A DNA stretch of 64,000 nucleotides from an uncultured Clostridium sp. (lineage in GTDB: Bacteria > Bacillota > Clostridia > TANB77 > CAG-508), in the NCBI GenBank assembly GCA_947569365.1, contig CANOSM010000001.1, positions 1-64,000 on the forward strand, in the 5' to 3' direction. Below the pieces are notes generated by a model. It was not told where the DNA came from. It made no database searches and saw only the letters and a list, made by a program, of their open reading frames with translations. Below are positions 45,892 through 56,315 of this stretch, piece by piece. Within the stretch, counting starts at the first letter, position 1. Every line of letters begins with the position of its first letter. Both the position numbers and the translations under genes were made by a program.

Positions 45892-45896
45892 ATTTT

Positions 45897-46598
45897 TTAA
45901 GAAACAAATGCAATTCTTATAATCCAAAATGCAAATAAATGTATTGGATAAAATAAGTAAAAAGCAAATTTAATATATTTATTAGATTTTCCGAGTTTAC
46001 CATTATAAAAAGATATTGGAACTAGTGATAGTATAGCACATGCAGCAAGAGCCAAATAATGTTTTATTTGAACAAAATTATTTGCTGTAAATGAAGTTAC
46101 ATTTATTAAATTATTTAATAATAAAATCAAAGAAGTTACTATAATCATAGTTCTTTTATTATTTTTTAATATATAAAATGAAGCAATTAATAAAACACCA
46201 AGCATTCCATAATCTGCATGAATTAAATCCGCTATTACTGCTATTAAAAGCACTCCTATAATACTAAAAGTTTTAACTTTTGCTCTATCATAAAATCTTA
46301 TAGCTATTAATCCTAATAATAGAGTGAAGAATATATTTAAATAAAATTCTCCATGTAAAAATGGTTTAAATAGTAAATATGCTGGTAATTGAGATATTGC
46401 AGCAAAAAGAAACATTCTACCAAGATATAATGAAAAATTTTTAGTATGTGTATATCCTTCAGCAATTAGAAAAGCATATAATGGAAAAGCAAGCCTCCCA
46501 ATATAACCATTTATAAGAGTTTCTTTTCCAATAATAAATCTTGTATGGTCTATAAACATAGATATACATGCTATGATTTTTAAAACGAATACTGACAT
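45897..46598 (-). CDS. TraX-family membrane protein
   Basis: The protein is 233 aa with about seven helices. 'LKIIACISMFIDHT', 'GRLAFPLYAFLIAEGYTHTK' and 'FLFAAISQLPAYLLF' are the TraX pattern; TraX N-acetylates F pilin, but chromosomal Firmicute members have unknown substrates. AAAGGA precedes the ATG. Confidence 0.88.
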   Translation of the reverse strand: MSVFVLKIIACISMFIDHTRFIIGKETLINGYIGRLAFPLYAFLIAEGYTHTKNFSLYLGRMFLFAAISQLPAYLLFKPFLHGEFYLNIFFTLLLGLIAIRFYDRAKVKTFSIIGVLLIAVIADLIHADYGMLGVLLIASFYILKNNKRTMIIVTSLILLLNNLINVTSFTANNFVQIKHYLALAACAILSLVPISFYNGKLGKSNKYIKFAFYLFYPIHLFAFWIIRIAFVS

Positions 46599-46675
46599 AA
46601 TATTTATTCCTTTCTTTGTACATAAATATTATATCAATAAGCAAAAATAAAACACAATATAAAATTTTACAAAAC

Positions 46676-47539
46676 TTAAATTTTTATATTACTTTTTTTA
46701 TAAAAATTACAAATCTCACATTTACTAGGGTTTTGGCAAAAACAGATTCTATTTTCAAATATAAGTTTTAATGTATTAATAAATTCATCTTCATTACTTA
46801 AAAGATGTATATATATCTTTTTAGGAAGTAAATTAAGCAAAGCATTTAATGAATAATCATTTGATGAAAACTCTATATCTAATAATAAGTCATTTATATC
46901 TGAAAAATCCTGAGAAGTATTTATTATATTATATTTAGAATCAAGTAAAATACTTTCATTATTAAGATATATTAAATGAACAGATTCACAAGCTGAATTC
47001 TTTGTAGATATATATTGTTTTAATAAATCTACAAATTCAAAATATTCTCTTTTTACAAGGAAATTATTTACAGCTAAATCTATTATATAATCTATAATCT
47101 CCATATAATCTTTTAATCTAAATGTAATGAAACCATCTAAAATCATTGATTTATTATTTGAGATATAATCAAAAGTCGAAATATAAACTAGTTCATGTCT
47201 TCGATTTTTTTCATCTGAATTTATGAGTTCTTTTGTAAGTCTAAACACTTCTAATTGTTCATCATCTAAAAAATAAAAATAATTCATATTTATTATTTTT
47301 TTGGTAATTGTATTTTCGTAAACTGTAATTATACAATCAGTAATATATTTAGAAAGCTCTTCATAAAATGTATTAATATCATTTCCTTTATAATGAATAA
47401 TAAGATTAGTATATATACTAAATTGTTTTTTTCTAATTAATATGTCATTAACATTCATATTTTTTTTAAGAATATCTATATTGTTTGAGAAATGATTTAT
47501 AAATAAAGAATCATTTGTTTTTATACAAAAAGTAGACAT
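46676..47539 (-). CDS. ytxC: Sporulation protein YtxC
   Basis: The protein is 287 aa. ATG 47539 follows TTGGAGG; the earlier TTG at 47551 lies within that site. 'MILDGFITFRLKDYMEIIDY' and 'KREYFEFVDLLKQYI' followed by 'CESVHLIYLNN' match the YtxC family. The role in sporulation is not defined at molecular level. Confidence 0.85.
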   Translation of the reverse strand: MSTFCIKTNDSLFINHFSNNIDILKKNMNVNDILIRKKQFSIYTNLIIHYKGNDINTFYEELSKYITDCIITVYENTITKKIINMNYFYFLDDEQLEVFRLTKELINSDEKNRRHELVYISTFDYISNNKSMILDGFITFRLKDYMEIIDYIIDLAVNNFLVKREYFEFVDLLKQYISTKNSACESVHLIYLNNESILLDSKYNIINTSQDFSDINDLLLDIEFSSNDYSLNALLNLLPKKIYIHLLSNEDEFINTLKLIFENRICFCQNPSKCEICNFYKKSNIKI

Positions 47540-47686
47540 ATTTTCCTCCAAATCATAATATAAATATTATTTACTATGATTATATATTTTATTCATATAC
47601 AGATTGTTCTGATACATTAATATAAAAAATAAAAAGCACAAAAATAAAGCAATAAAAAATTGCTTTATTAAAAAATTATTTAATTT

Positions 47687-49276
47687 TTATCTATAAATAT
47701 TATAATCAATATCATCAAATATTAAGTCTTGAGAATAAATAGCTTTCAAGAATTTCTCATCTATATCATCTTTTTTTATTTGTTCATACAATTTTGTAAA
47801 TCTACCAATATGTTCTTTTATCCTTTTATGAGCATATTCTACCATAGTACCATTAGTAATTATAAATAACCAATCACTACTTTGTGCTAAAAGTAATTCT
47901 CTTGCACATTGATTTAGTGCATCTTTTTTTATACCATCAGATTCATTAGGGAACATATTTGCAAGTTCAACCATTCTATAACCAGCTTTATGAAGATGAC
48001 GATGTGCATAATCATTTGAAGTATTAAGCCATACTTCGCTATAACCATTTGCACCCCAACTAGATCTACATGGAGTAGCTTCTTGTATCATAGAATGTCT
48101 ATCAATATAATCACCAGGAGTAATTAGAGAAAAGTTGCAATCATCATAATAAATCTTTTTAAATAAAATATATAACCAATAAGGACCTTCATACCACCAA
48201 TGCCCATAAAGTTCTGCATCATATGGACAAACAACTATAGGAGGAATATCCATAACTTTTGAAAGGTTATCAATTTGTTCAGTTCTACAATCCATAAAAT
48301 GACCAGCTTGTCTTTCAGCAGTATCTTTAGCCCACTGAATATTATAATAATCCTTTTCTCCATATTTTGAAGTTATCCTATAATATTTAATTCCTGTATG
48401 AACACGTACACCATTTGAAGCAATATAAGGTTTTATATAATCATAATCTACATCATATCCAATATCCCTATAATATTCACGATAATTATAATCACCAGGA
48501 TATCCTATAATAGAACTCCACACTTGTTTAGAAGATTCTATATCTCTACCAAAAGCACATATACCAGTAGGGGAGATAATAGGAGCAAAAGTTCCATATA
48601 CAGGAGCAGGATTTGCATATAAAATACCATGAGATTCAGTAATTACATATTCAATTCCGAACTCTTTTAAATATTTATCAGCTTCTGGAACATATCCACA
48701 TTCAGGAAGCCAAATACCACGAGGATTTCTTCCAAAAAACTTTCTATAAGTTTGAACACCAACACCTATTTGTGCTCTTATAGTATTAGGATTTACATAG
48801 AGAATAGGAAAATAGCCATGAGTTGCTCCACAAGTTATAATTTCTAGAAACCCAGCATCTTGAAAATGTTTGAAGCCAGTAATTAAATTACAATTATAAA
48901 TGTCTTTAAATACATGTAAATCATTTGAATATCTATCTAAATAATATTTTGAAAGTTCATTTAATCTTGCATCATATGAAGTTCTTTGAACTTCTTTTCT
49001 GCAAAGTTCAATATGTTTTTTTAAATATTTTATATATCTTTTTTGCAATAATTTATTATCAAGCATGTATAAAAGAGGAGGGGTCATTGTAAGTGTAAGT
49101 CTAAATTTTACATTTTCCTCTTCTAATTTTTGAAAATTCAACAATAATGGTATATATGTTTCTGATATTGCTTCAAATAACCATTGTTCTTCTAAATAAT
49201 CTTCACTTTCTGGGTGATGAATAAATGGCAGGTGTGCATGAAGTATAAAACTAACATATCCAGTATTTTTATTCAT
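47687..49276 (-). CDS. GH57 1,4-alpha-glucan branching enzyme (DUF1957 type)
   Basis: The protein is 529 aa. 'GYVSFILHAHLPFIHHPE' opens the GH57 barrel, 'GIWLPECGYVPEADKYL' has the nucleophile Glu and 'VVCPYDAELYGHWWYEGP' the acid/base Asp. 'ATPCRSSWGANGY' is also conserved. It adds alpha-1,6 branches to glucan. It is next to the DUF4912 and GT4 genes, a common Clostridia/Thermotogae arrangement for glycogen synthesis. Confidence 0.93.
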   Translation of the reverse strand: MNKNTGYVSFILHAHLPFIHHPESEDYLEEQWLFEAISETYIPLLLNFQKLEEENVKFRLTLTMTPPLLYMLDNKLLQKRYIKYLKKHIELCRKEVQRTSYDARLNELSKYYLDRYSNDLHVFKDIYNCNLITGFKHFQDAGFLEIITCGATHGYFPILYVNPNTIRAQIGVGVQTYRKFFGRNPRGIWLPECGYVPEADKYLKEFGIEYVITESHGILYANPAPVYGTFAPIISPTGICAFGRDIESSKQVWSSIIGYPGDYNYREYYRDIGYDVDYDYIKPYIASNGVRVHTGIKYYRITSKYGEKDYYNIQWAKDTAERQAGHFMDCRTEQIDNLSKVMDIPPIVVCPYDAELYGHWWYEGPYWLYILFKKIYYDDCNFSLITPGDYIDRHSMIQEATPCRSSWGANGYSEVWLNTSNDYAHRHLHKAGYRMVELANMFPNESDGIKKDALNQCARELLLAQSSDWLFIITNGTMVEYAHKRIKEHIGRFTKLYEQIKKDDIDEKFLKAIYSQDLIFDDIDYNIYR

Positions 49277-49336
49277 TATAATCTCCTTTATTTTTTATAT
49301 CCAAAGCTAAAATAACTTATTTTTGGAAATTTAAGT

Positions 49337-50365
49337 TTATTTAAATGATGAAGTAGGATTTCCAGATGATGGATTACTTAAAAAGTCAAAAGATTCAGTT
49401 ATATTTTCTGTATTATAAATAAATTTATATAGGTTATATAAATCAAGAATTTGTCCATCTTTAATAATATTATTTATATTTTTATATGTTACTTCATTTG
49501 TTTTTACATTTTTATATTTAATAGAAGGCTTTAATGTATCAAATAGAACTTTATTGTTAGGAACTATTATTTCATTTGAATTCTTTACATAAATGTAAGG
49601 AGATTCAAACTTAGATTTATTTTTATATTTTCTTCCAAGTTCAATAGAGTATTTGCTATTAGGATCTTTAATTTGAAGATACCAACTATTTGCAAAATCA
49701 TTAATTGTAATTTCTTCTACATATCCATATGTTTCATTTTTTACTAATAAAACAGGATATGTTTCGTTAAAAAAGTTCTCTCCATAATTTAATCTATATT
49801 GATCAATATCATGATCAGCTATATCCCAATAAACAAATAGTGTTTTTGGTGTTTGAGCTAATATTTTTACAGTAGTTTCATTATATCTATAAGGAAGTTC
49901 AAAATATTGTAATATTTCTACATTTGTTCTTAGTAACTTATTTACTAAAGAAATTGTTTTTGCAGATTTTATTATTTTTTTATTAGTCTTTTTATTAGAT
50001 TTTGAAGTTTTAGATACTGCTTTTTTTAATGGAGCCTTTTTAGTAGTAGTTTTTTTTGTATCAAGAGAAGTGCTTGATTTTGCCACTTTTTTTGCTTTAG
50101 TTTTAGAAGTTTTTGTTTTGTTTTCTTTTTTTTCATTAGATGTAGGTATAGCTTTTTTAGTTTTTCCTTTAGATTCCTCTTTAATATCTTTTTTTTCAGA
50201 TAGTGTAGTAGAAACATTAACTATTTCATCAGTACCTTTTAATTTTTTAGTAGTTTCTCGTTTAGTTTTTTCTGCAGAAGTCTTTCTTTTAGTAGATTTA
50301 GTATTTGTTTTTTTAACAATATCTTTTTCTCCTTTTTGCAAATCCTTAGTATTTTTTTCAGACAT
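49337..50365 (-). CDS. DUF4912 protein with lysine-rich N-terminal tail
   Basis: The protein is 342 aa. Residues 1-140 are low-complexity, rich in Lys/Thr/Ser/Glu with basic blocks. Residues 150-320 contain 'ELPYRYNETTVKILAQTPKT', 'LFVYWDIADHDIDQYRLNYG' and 'NSWYLQIKDPNSKY', typical of DUF4912. The domain is often encoded beside GH57 branching enzymes and may bind glucan. GGAGGAAAA precedes the start. Confidence 0.85.
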   Translation of the reverse strand: MSEKNTKDLQKGEKDIVKKTNTKSTKRKTSAEKTKRETTKKLKGTDEIVNVSTTLSEKKDIKEESKGKTKKAIPTSNEKKENKTKTSKTKAKKVAKSSTSLDTKKTTTKKAPLKKAVSKTSKSNKKTNKKIIKSAKTISLVNKLLRTNVEILQYFELPYRYNETTVKILAQTPKTLFVYWDIADHDIDQYRLNYGENFFNETYPVLLVKNETYGYVEEITINDFANSWYLQIKDPNSKYSIELGRKYKNKSKFESPYIYVKNSNEIIVPNNKVLFDTLKPSIKYKNVKTNEVTYKNINNIIKDGQILDLYNLYKFIYNTENITESFDFLSNPSSGNPTSSFK

Positions 50366-50636
50366 ATTTTCCTCCTTAGTAAATATAACAATTATTTCTT
50401 TCTATAATATATCATAAAAAATATTTTTTCAACAAAAAAGACAACTTAAATTCATTAAATTCATTATTTTTCCAAAATTTCTATATAAAAATTTAATTAC
50501 TTAAAAATATATCGAAAAAAAGAAAAAAATCACGAAAAATAGTTTACTTTTGAAAAATTTATATATAAAATATAAAAATAAAAGAAATTATGGTTTGTGA
50601 AAACAAAAGACAAGGAAGTCGAAAGGAGCTAAATAA

Positions 50637-51920
50637 ATGAAAATATTAATGCTTTCATGGGAATATCCACCAAGAATAGTTGGAGGAATATCAACAGTAG
50701 TACATGATTTGTCAAAAAGATTAATAAAAGATGGACACGAAGTAACAGTTGTTACATATAGAGACGGAGATGTACCATATTATGAGAATGATAATGGAGT
50801 TGAAGTATATAGAGTAGATAATTATATAATAAGACCAAATAATTTTATTGACTGGATTATGCAACTTAACTTTAACATGATTACAAAAGTTACAGAAATA
50901 ATAAATAAAAAGGGAAAATTTGATGTAATTCATGCACATGATTGGCTTGTAGCATATTCTGCTAAAAGCCTAAAACAGTCTTTTGATATACCTATGATAG
51001 CAACAATTCATGCTACTGAAGCGGGAAGAAATAGTGGAATACATGACGAAATTCAAAGATATATAAATGATACAGAATGGATGCTTACATATGAAGCAAC
51101 AGAAGTAATAGTAAATAGTAATTTCATGAAATGTGAACTTCAAAGATTATTTGGACTACCTTTCGAAAAAATAGATGTTATTCCAAATGGAATATCTCAA
51201 ACAATATATGATAATGTTGTAAAAGACTATGATTTCAGAAGGAAATTTGCAAGTGATAATGAAAAAATTATTCTTTTTGCAGGAAGATTAGTATATGAAA
51301 AAGGAATTCAAAATTTAATTGCTGCAATGCCAAAAATATTAAGTGGATATCATGATTCTAAACTAGTAATTTGTGGTAAAGGTGGCATGATAAATGAGCT
51401 AAAAGAACAAGTAAAATTTTTAAGGATAGAAAATAAAGTATATTTTACAGGACAATTAAATAGAAAAGATCTTTGCAAGATGTATAAATGTGCAGATGTA
51501 GCAGTATTTCCAAGCACATATGAACCTTTTGGAGTAGTAGCAATAGAAGCAATGTCAGCAGAAATTCCAGTTGTTGTTTCTGATATAGGGGGATTAAATG
51601 AAATAGTAGAACATGGTGTAAATGGAATGAAAAGTTATACAGGAAATGCAAATTCTCTTGCAGATTCAATATTAAGTTTATTATTTAACGAACAACTATG
51701 TAATAATATAATTAAAAATGCAAAACAAAAAGTAAAAGAAGTATATAATTGGCAAAAGATTGCACAAGATACACATTTTACATATCAAAAAGCAATATGC
51801 CAAACAATGGCAGAGAAACAAGCAAATCAAATTGCACAAGAGGAGGCAAAGAAAACCAAAAGAGCAAAAGGTGAAATTACAAGTTTACTTGGATTCAGAA
51901 AGAGACAAGCTCTTGCTTAA
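50637..51920 (+). CDS. GT4-type glycogen synthase-like glycosyltransferase
   Basis: The protein is 427 aa. 'MKILMLSWEYPPRIVGGIST' is the typical opening, 'VIHAHDWLVA' and 'IATIHATEAGRNSGIHDEIQ' the acceptor side, and 'FAGRLVYEKGIQNLI' with 'PSTYEPFGVVAIEAMSAE' the nucleotide-sugar side. A basic C-terminal tail follows. This archaeal-type GT4 synthase probably makes alpha-1,4-glucan. It is divergent from the DUF4912-GH57 operon, with a 271-nt shared promoter region. Confidence 0.88.
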   Translation: MKILMLSWEYPPRIVGGISTVVHDLSKRLIKDGHEVTVVTYRDGDVPYYENDNGVEVYRVDNYIIRPNNFIDWIMQLNFNMITKVTEIINKKGKFDVIHAHDWLVAYSAKSLKQSFDIPMIATIHATEAGRNSGIHDEIQRYINDTEWMLTYEATEVIVNSNFMKCELQRLFGLPFEKIDVIPNGISQTIYDNVVKDYDFRRKFASDNEKIILFAGRLVYEKGIQNLIAAMPKILSGYHDSKLVICGKGGMINELKEQVKFLRIENKVYFTGQLNRKDLCKMYKCADVAVFPSTYEPFGVVAIEAMSAEIPVVVSDIGGLNEIVEHGVNGMKSYTGNANSLADSILSLLFNEQLCNNIIKNAKQKVKEVYNWQKIAQDTHFTYQKAICQTMAEKQANQIAQEEAKKTKRAKGEITSLLGFRKRQALA

Positions 51921-52010
51921 AATGATATTTATGAGATTAAATAAAGTTTTAGAAAAATAATCTAGATATGAAATTCTATATGAAAATATAAGAAGATATT
52001 ACAAAATAGA

Positions 52011-52045
52011 AAAAATGGATTAGAATTGCTACTAATTCATTTTTC
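52011..52045 (+). terminator. Terminator after the GT4 gene
   Basis: AAAAATGGATTAG pairs with CTAATTCATTTTT with one G-U. Confidence 0.75.
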
Positions 52046-52130
52046 TTAGTTTAGTATAATAAAATGATATAAAATATTGAAAAAAGAGTAATATTATGAT
52101 AAATAATATGATTGATAGGAGGAAATATAA

Positions 52131-52472
52131 ATGGAAAATACAAATGTGTATGATAGTGTGAATGATTTAGCAAATGCAATAAAGAAAAGCAAAGAATATA
52201 TTGAGTATAAAGAAATTAAACAAAAAATTATGAAAGATCAAGAAACAAAAAAGAAAATAGATGAATTTGAGAAAATAAGATATGAAGAACAAGTCTTAGC
52301 AATTCAAGGAGAAAAACAATCAGAAGAAAAAATGAAAAAGCTTCAAGAATTATATTCTATATTAGTAAAAAATCCTGATGTTAAAAATTATTTTGATATA
52401 GAAGTAAGATTCAATGTAATGATAGCAGATATAAATAAGATTATAGGTGAAGCAATAAAAGATGTATTATAA
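52131..52472 (+). CDS. YlbF/YmcA family regulator
   Basis: The protein is 113 aa, helical. 'YDSVNDLANAIKKSKEY', 'KKKIDEFEKIRYEEQ' and 'RFNVMIADINKIIGEAI' fit the YlbF/YmcA/YaaT family that in Bacillus controls RNase Y activity, competence, sporulation and biofilm genes. AGGAGG upstream. The gene lies alone before pyk. Confidence 0.88.
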   Translation: MENTNVYDSVNDLANAIKKSKEYIEYKEIKQKIMKDQETKKKIDEFEKIRYEEQVLAIQGEKQSEEKMKKLQELYSILVKNPDVKNYFDIEVRFNVMIADINKIIGEAIKDVL

Positions 52473-52536
52473 ATATCATATGAAAATAAAACAATAATAC
52501 TAGGATTAAACCTAAATAAAAAAATTAATAAAGGTA

Positions 52537-52565
52537 TTGTTTAATTATTTATTTTTTGTTATAAT
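52537..52565 (+). promoter_or_regulatory. Promoter of pyk
   Basis: TTGTTT (52537-52542), 17-nt spacer, TATAAT (52560-52565). Confidence 0.6.
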
Positions 52566-52631
52566 AATCAATGCATAAAATTATAAATAATAGATTATAA
52601 TAAATTTTAATATAGAAAGAGGAATGTAAAA

Positions 52632-54065
52632 ATGAAATCTGATTTAAGAAAAACAAACATTGTATGTACAATAGGACCAGCTAGTGAAGACAAAATGGAA
52701 GAATTAATGTTAGCTGGTATGAATATGGCTAGAATTAACTTTTCACATGGAAGTTATCCAGAGCAAAAAGAAAAAATAGACAACTTTTTAGCAATAAGAG
52801 AAAGATTAGGCTTGCCAGTGGGTCTATTATTAGATATGCAAGGACCAGAAATTAGAACTGGTAAATTAGAAACAAATCCAGAAGTTTTAAAAGATGGAGA
52901 TAAATTTGTATTAGTAAATGAAGATATTATTGGTGATAATACAAAAACTTCAATTTCTTATAAAGAATTATATAAAGATGTTGAAGTAGGAACAACAATA
53001 TTAATAGATGATGGACTTATTAAATTAACAGTAGATGAAATAAAAGATAAAGATATATATTGTACTGTTGTAAATGGAGGAAAATTAGGAAACAGAAAAG
53101 GTGTTAATGTACCAGGAGCACATTTAAAATTACCAGGACTTAGCAAAAAAGATATACAAGATTTAGTAGATGGTGCAAAAGTAGGATTTGATTATGTTGC
53201 AGGATCATTTATAAGAAATGTTGATGATGTACTAGCAATAAGAAAAATATTAGATGATAATGGTGGAAATGACATTAAGATAATTTGTAAGATTGAAAAT
53301 CAAGAGGGAATTGATAATATAGAAGATATAATAGCAAATTCTGATGGTATTATGATAGGTCGTGGAGACATGGGTGTTGAAATACCAATGGAAGAAGTAC
53401 CAGTAGTTCAAAAGAGAATTATTAGATTATGTAATGATGCTGGAAAGATAGCTATAACAGCTACTCAAATGCTTGAATCAATGACACATAGCCCAAGACC
53501 AACAAGAGCAGAAGTTAGTGATGTTGCAAATGCTGTATATGATAGAAGCGGTTGTATAATGCTTTCAGGAGAATGTGCACAAGGTGAATATCCAGTAAAA
53601 TGTGTTGAAACAATGTCAACAATTTCAAAACATATTGAAAAGGATATTAAATACTGGAAGAGATTTGACAATAATAAAGTATTAGAATTAGATAAAAATG
53701 ACTTAGAATTTAATGTAGCATATACTGCAGGAGAAACAGCTAGAAATATGATGGCTGATGCAATAGTTGCTTATACAAATACAGGAAGAACAGCTACTCT
53801 TTTATCTTCAATAGGACCAGCTTGTCCAATATTAGTAGTTACAGATAATGAAAAAACATATAACCAATTATCAATTGTATGGAATGTATTCCCAGTACTT
53901 GTAAAAGGTGAAACTAATATAGATACAATAATAGAAAAAGGAATAGAAAAACATAAAGAATTAGGAAACTTAGAAAAAGGAGATTCAGTAATCTTAGCTG
54001 GAGGAAGTAAAGTATTACCTAATTATCCAGCAAGTAAAGTTTTTGGTGGACATATTGTAATATAA
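52632..54065 (+). CDS. pyk: Pyruvate kinase
   Basis: The protein is 477 aa. 'KTNIVCTIGPASE', 'MNMARINFSHGS', 'LLLDMQGPEIRTGKL', 'IICKIENQEGIDN' (active-site Lys) and 'GRGDMGVEIPMEEVP' are all present. It ends with the regulatory C-domain but lacks the extra phosphotransferase-like C-terminal domain of some Bacillus enzymes. Last step of glycolysis, yielding pyruvate and ATP. Confidence 0.98.
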   Translation: MKSDLRKTNIVCTIGPASEDKMEELMLAGMNMARINFSHGSYPEQKEKIDNFLAIRERLGLPVGLLLDMQGPEIRTGKLETNPEVLKDGDKFVLVNEDIIGDNTKTSISYKELYKDVEVGTTILIDDGLIKLTVDEIKDKDIYCTVVNGGKLGNRKGVNVPGAHLKLPGLSKKDIQDLVDGAKVGFDYVAGSFIRNVDDVLAIRKILDDNGGNDIKIICKIENQEGIDNIEDIIANSDGIMIGRGDMGVEIPMEEVPVVQKRIIRLCNDAGKIAITATQMLESMTHSPRPTRAEVSDVANAVYDRSGCIMLSGECAQGEYPVKCVETMSTISKHIEKDIKYWKRFDNNKVLELDKNDLEFNVAYTAGETARNMMADAIVAYTNTGRTATLLSSIGPACPILVVTDNEKTYNQLSIVWNVFPVLVKGETNIDTIIEKGIEKHKELGNLEKGDSVILAGGSKVLPNYPASKVFGGHIVI

Positions 54066-54080
54066 TAATAAATAGATAAA

Positions 54081-54112
54081 TTAGGCATCTTATTTTTAAG
54101 GTGTCTAATCTA
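54081..54112 (+). terminator. Terminator of pyk
   Basis: TTAGGCATCTT pairs with AAGGTGTCTAA (two G-U pairs), loop ATTTTT; the T tract is weak. Confidence 0.6.
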
Positions 54113-54133
54113 TTATAATTTTATTATTTTATA

Positions 54134-54162
54134 TTGTATTAAAGTTAAATCTATATTATAAT
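54134..54162 (+). promoter_or_regulatory. Promoter of the BI-1 gene
   Basis: TTGTAT (54134-54139), 17-nt spacer, TATAAT (54157-54162). Confidence 0.6.
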
Positions 54163-54196
54163 ATTATATTATAATACAGAAAAGGAGTGTAATAAT

Positions 54197-54883
54197 ATGC
54201 AAGAATTTGATGAATATAATGAAGTTAAGTCTGGTTCCGACATAAAAAACGTACTTGCTAAAACATTTTTATGGATGTTTTTAGGAGTATTAGGAACAGC
54301 AATAGTATCAGTATTTACTTATACAACAGGACTTGCAGAATCTTTTGTTTTTAATGGAACTTATGGATTAATATGTATAGCAGAACTTGCTGTAGTTTTA
54401 ATATTTTCACTATTATTTAGAAAATTATCTCCAACAGCAGTAACAATATTATTTTTTGGATATGCAATGATTTCAGGAGTAACATTATCTACAATATTTT
54501 ATATATATGATGTTTCTTCAATAGTTATAGCCTTATTTGGTTCTGCTGGAATTTTTGGAGTATTAGCATATGCAGGATATAAAACAGATAAAGATATATC
54601 TTCAATAGGAAATATATTAATGATAGGTCTAATTATAGGACTTGTATTAAGTATTATTAATATTTTCATGGGAAATACAATGCTTGAAATAGCGCTAAAC
54701 TGGGGAATACTTGCAATATTCTTAGGATTTACAGTATATGATATGAATAAAATAAAAATGATATTATCATCAGATGAATATGATGAAGATAAAGTTGCTA
54801 TATATGGAGCAATGGAATTATATCTAGACTTTATTAATATCTTTTTAAGGATATTAGCAATTTTCGGAAAGTCTAAAGATTAA
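54197..54883 (+). CDS. Bax inhibitor-1/YccA family membrane protein
   Basis: The protein is 228 aa with seven helices. 'FGYAMISGVTLSTIF', 'LAYAGYKTDKDISSIGNIL' and 'AIFLGFTVYDMNKIK' then 'YLDFINIFLRILAIFG' are typical; the last has the conserved Asp pair of the pH-sensing Ca2+ leak. Monocistronic, with its own promoter and terminator. Confidence 0.93.
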   Translation: MQEFDEYNEVKSGSDIKNVLAKTFLWMFLGVLGTAIVSVFTYTTGLAESFVFNGTYGLICIAELAVVLIFSLLFRKLSPTAVTILFFGYAMISGVTLSTIFYIYDVSSIVIALFGSAGIFGVLAYAGYKTDKDISSIGNILMIGLIIGLVLSIINIFMGNTMLEIALNWGILAIFLGFTVYDMNKIKMILSSDEYDEDKVAIYGAMELYLDFINIFLRILAIFGKSKD

Positions 54884-54897
54884 TAAATAAATATTTT

Positions 54898-54929
54898 AGA
54901 ACTCTAAAAATGTTTAGAGTTCTTTTTTT
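54898..54929 (+). terminator. Terminator of the BI-1 gene
   Basis: Perfect 11-bp stem AGAACTCTAAA / TTTAGAGTTCT, loop AATG, T run. Confidence 0.9.
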
Positions 54930-55046
54930 AGTAAATAATGTTTTATATAATAAATAAATTTAAAATAAAATTATAACATAGACAACTAGAAAAATATATG
55001 TGATAATGAGTATCTAAGAAAATAAATAAAAAAGGTAGTGATATAA

Positions 55047-56279
55047 ATGCAATCTTTGTATGAACTTTATAAAATTGGAAATGGACCTTCTAGTTCACAT
55101 ACAATGGGACCAAAACGAGCTGTTCAGAAATTCATAAAAACATATTCAAATATAGAAAGTTTAAAAGTTATATTATATGGTTCACTTGCCCTTACAGGAA
55201 AGGGGCATTTAACAGATTATATAATAAAAGAAACAGCAGGAGATATTAAAACAGAAATAGTATTTGATTTAGAAAAAGAATGTAATGTACATCCAAATAC
55301 AATGGAGATAATAGGATATGATAAAAAGGAAAAAGTAATTGATATATGGACTGTATATTCAGTAGGTGGTGGAACAATAGAAATAGATGGAGAGAAAACA
55401 AATGATATACCTGATATATATCCATTAAACAAATTTGAAGATATAAAATTATATTGCAAAAAAAATAATTTAAAATTACATGAATATGTATATAATATTG
55501 AAGGACATAATATAATAGAATATCTAAAGGAAGTATGGAATGCAATGAAAGATGCAGTTGAAAGAGGATTAAATGCTAAAGGCAAAATAATTCCAGGTAG
55601 ACTGCGTTTATCTAGAAGCGCATCAGATGTTTATAATACAATTGTAGAAAATGAAGATGATTCATTAAAGCAAACTAGATTACTTAGTAGTTATGCAATA
55701 GCTGTTAGTGAAGAAAATGCTTCTGGAGGAAGAATTGTAACAGCTCCAACATGTGGTGCTTCAGGAGTCTTGCCAGCAGTTTTGTATTATTATAATCATG
55801 ATAAGAATATTCCTGAATATACTATTATTGAAGCACTAGCTGTAGCTGGTCTAATAGGAAATATTGTAAAGACTAATGCATCAATAAGTGGTGCTGAGTG
55901 CGGATGTCAAGCAGAGATTGGAACGGCATGCTCAATGTCAGCAGCAGCTAGTTCATACATAATGGGGCTTGACATAGACAGAATAGAAAACTCAGCAGAA
56001 GTTGCAATGGAGCATCATTTAGGACTTACTTGTGATCCTATATATGGATATGTTCAAATACCATGTATAGAAAGAAATGCTGTAGCTGCAATAAGAGCAG
56101 TAGATTCAGCAAAACTTTCAATGCTTATGAGAAAAAATAAAAGTATTTCATTAGACATTGTAGTAGATACTATGTATGAAACAGGAAAAGATTTACATAG
56201 TCATTACAGAGAAACAAGTGAAGGTGGTCTTGCAAAAAAATATTGTAGAAATAAATACTACAATAAAGAACTTAGCTAA
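55047..56279 (+). CDS. L-serine ammonia-lyase, Fe-S dependent, single chain
   Basis: The protein is 410 aa. The beta-type domain comes first ('[18 protein letters not shown]'), then the alpha-type domain with '[17 protein letters not shown]', '[20 protein letters not shown]' and '[20 protein letters not shown]' (20), which supply the cluster cysteines. It converts serine to pyruvate and ammonia. Slightly shorter than E. coli SdaA. Confidence 0.93.
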   Translation: MQSLYELYKIGNGPSSSHTMGPKRAVQKFIKTYSNIESLKVILYGSLALTGKGHLTDYIIKETAGDIKTEIVFDLEKECNVHPNTMEIIGYDKKEKVIDIWTVYSVGGGTIEIDGEKTNDIPDIYPLNKFEDIKLYCKKNNLKLHEYVYNIEGHNIIEYLKEVWNAMKDAVERGLNAKGKIIPGRLRLSRSASDVYNTIVENEDDSLKQTRLLSSYAIAVSEENASGGRIVTAPTCGASGVLPAVLYYYNHDKNIPEYTIIEALAVAGLIGNIVKTNASISGAECGCQAEIGTACSMSAAASSYIMGLDIDRIENSAEVAMEHHLGLTCDPIYGYVQIPCIERNAVAAIRAVDSAKLSMLMRKNKSISLDIVVDTMYETGKDLHSHYRETSEGGLAKKYCRNKYYNKELS

Positions 56280-56315
56280 ATAATTAGTTTTATAAAATGA
56301 AAGGAGACAAAAAAA

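Larger units (their letters stand above)
45152..45896. other. Noncoding region with several hairpins
   Basis: About 745 bases without a credible gene. It holds the gpr terminator (45192-45229), a perfect 12-bp hairpin CTGAAAGATTTT/AAAATCTTTCAG (45269-45303), a second AAAAGTAACCAA/TTGGTTACTTTT (45439-45487) with a T run, a further GTTACCC copy near 45512, and the terminator at 45843. A 29-codon frame at 45687 has no ribosome site or family. Possibly the remains of a mobile or noncoding element. Confidence 0.5.
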
